From assembly GCF_014596525.1 (NCBI RefSeq), contig NZ_MSJP01000015.1:1-64000 (forward strand): 64,000 bases of DNA, read 5' to 3'. Below the pieces are notes generated by a model. The model saw only the letters and a list, made by a program, of their open reading frames with translations, was not told the origin of the DNA and searched no databases. Of the stretch, positions 63,444-64,000 are shown piece after piece. The first letter of the stretch is position 1, and each line of letters opens with the position of its first letter. The translations under genes and the position numbers were made by a program. This DNA is from Streptomyces sp. CBMA291. GTDB taxonomy: Bacteria; Actinomycetota; Actinomycetes; Streptomycetales; Streptomycetaceae.

Positions 63444-64000
63444 TCAGGACCAGGCCGCCACGAAGTAGCCCACTCCGTAGGGGGCGTCCTCGAAGAGCAG
63501 TCGTCCGTCGAGTCCGGCTCCCTCGGCCGCGCCCGCGAGGACCTGCCAGGGGGCGCGGCCTGCCGCCTTCAGTTCCTGGGCCAGCTCCGGATCGAGCGCC
63601 ATGAGGGCGCCTGCGTCGGCCGTGCCGAGCGCGCGGGCGGCCTCCGCGTCGAAGCCCTCGGCCCGCTCGTCCAGATAGCCGGGTGCCTTCACGGTGCGGC
63701 AGGCGCTGCCGTCCCCGAGTACCAGGAGGGCGACCCGCTCGGCGGAATCGGCCAGGCTCCGGCCGAGCCCGGCGCAGACGTCCGGGGTCGCCGCGGTGTC
63801 GACGGCGAGACCCTCGACCGGGGCGCCGCCCCGGCCCGCCGCCTCCAGGAGCCAGGCGCCGACGGTGAGGGAGGCGGGCAGCGGCCGGTCGCCGTCCGGC
63901 GCCGCAGGATCTCCCAGGCGTACGGAGCTGTCGACGCCGAACCCGGCGAAGGAGCCCGTGGAACCGGCCGGGTAGATGCCGTGGGCGCCTTCTTCGACGG
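63444..64000 (-). CDS. Partial class III extradiol dioxygenase-like protein (N-terminus outside window)
   Basis: The visible 185 residues are the C-terminal part; the frame is open to the right edge, so the start lies beyond. Features include ALLVLGDGSACRT, KAPGYLDERAEGFDAEAARA and APYGVGYFVAAWS at the C-terminus. This resembles the LigB-like, class III extradiol dioxygenase-type proteins that sit beside miaA in Actinobacteria (Rv2728c in M. tuberculosis occupies the same place). Catalytic residues cannot be judged from this portion. A GTG at 63692 is internal, not the start. Confidence 0.75.
   Translation of the reverse strand, partial: VEEGAHGIYPAGSTGSFAGFGVDSSVRLGDPAAPDGDRPLPASLTVGAWLLEAAGRGGAPVEGLAVDTAATPDVCAGLGRSLADSAERVALLVLGDGSACRTVKAPGYLDERAEGFDAEAARALGTADAGALMALDPELAQELKAAGRAPWQVLAGAAEGAGLDGRLLFEDAPYGVGYFVAAWS

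Noticed and set aside
63444..63692. Short protein starting at GTG 63692
   Set aside because: Coding character continues upstream in the same frame to the window edge, so this is the tail of a larger gene.

Overview
The window is chromosomal DNA from a Streptomyces species. Evidence: very high GC with strong third-codon GC bias; clear orthologues of hrdB (principal sigma factor) and whiH (sporulation regulator); separate convergent parC and parE genes; a class II nrdRJ locus next to lexA; and a DasR operator in front of ptsH. No mobile element, CRISPR array or rRNA/tRNA gene was found. Most of it looks like conserved core chromosome; the most variable part is a siderophore operon at 45.4-52.0 kb.

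Layout. 0-6 kb: tail-to-head minus-strand genes (unknown partial gene, thymidine kinase, phosphodiesterase, DUF5998-like protein, GNAT/acyl-CoA-synthetase fusion of the PatA type). 6-8.7 kb: ptsH (HPr) with DasR site, a FadR-type GntR regulator, and an M23 peptidase behind a c-di-AMP (ydaO-type) riboswitch. 8.8-11.5 kb: an M16 peptidase pair, divergent from parC (11.7-14.2 kb). 14.4-20.2 kb: COG0523 GTPase, a damaged-looking small ORF, a NarL-type two-component pair, parE. 20.7-24.8 kb: zinc-ribbon protein, trypsin-like protease, hrdB, whiH. 25-34.7 kb: ABC ATPase-permease fusion, NUDIX/winged-helix regulator, DUF4192 protein, RecQ-like helicase with a C-terminal phosphoribosyltransferase-like domain, two unknown proteins, rnhB. 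35-38.1 kb: ADP-ribosylglycohydrolase, histidine phosphatase, YdbC-like protein, TerD. 38.3-45.4 kb: nrdJ, nrdR, lexA, a DinG-type helicase. 45.5-52 kb: an NIS siderophore operon (class III aminotransferase-like protein, IucA/IucC, GNAT acyltransferase, IucA/IucC). 52.3-64 kb: lipoprotein protease, hflX, M1 peptidase, rshA, dapF, membrane protein, miaA, two small acidic proteins, and a partial class III extradiol-dioxygenase-like gene. The hflX/dapF/miaA/dioxygenase-like neighbourhood parallels that of mycobacteria.

How genes work together. nrdR-nrdJ and lexA sit head to head, with a candidate NrdR box and an SOS box in the shared spacer, linking dNTP supply to DNA damage control. parC and parE supply topoisomerase IV. 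hrdB, whiH, rshA, ptsH and the riboswitch-controlled cell-wall hydrolase connect growth, carbon state and development.

Most notable observations: the siderophore-operon aminotransferase has arginine at the expected PLP-lysine position, and the operon lacks the decarboxylase and N-hydroxylase of related operons; a perfectly inverted pair of DnaA boxes lies upstream of the RecQ-PRTase fusion; the RSH protein has a degenerate synthetase active site and a long low-complexity insertion; and short in-frame tandem repeats have expanded inside at least six genes.
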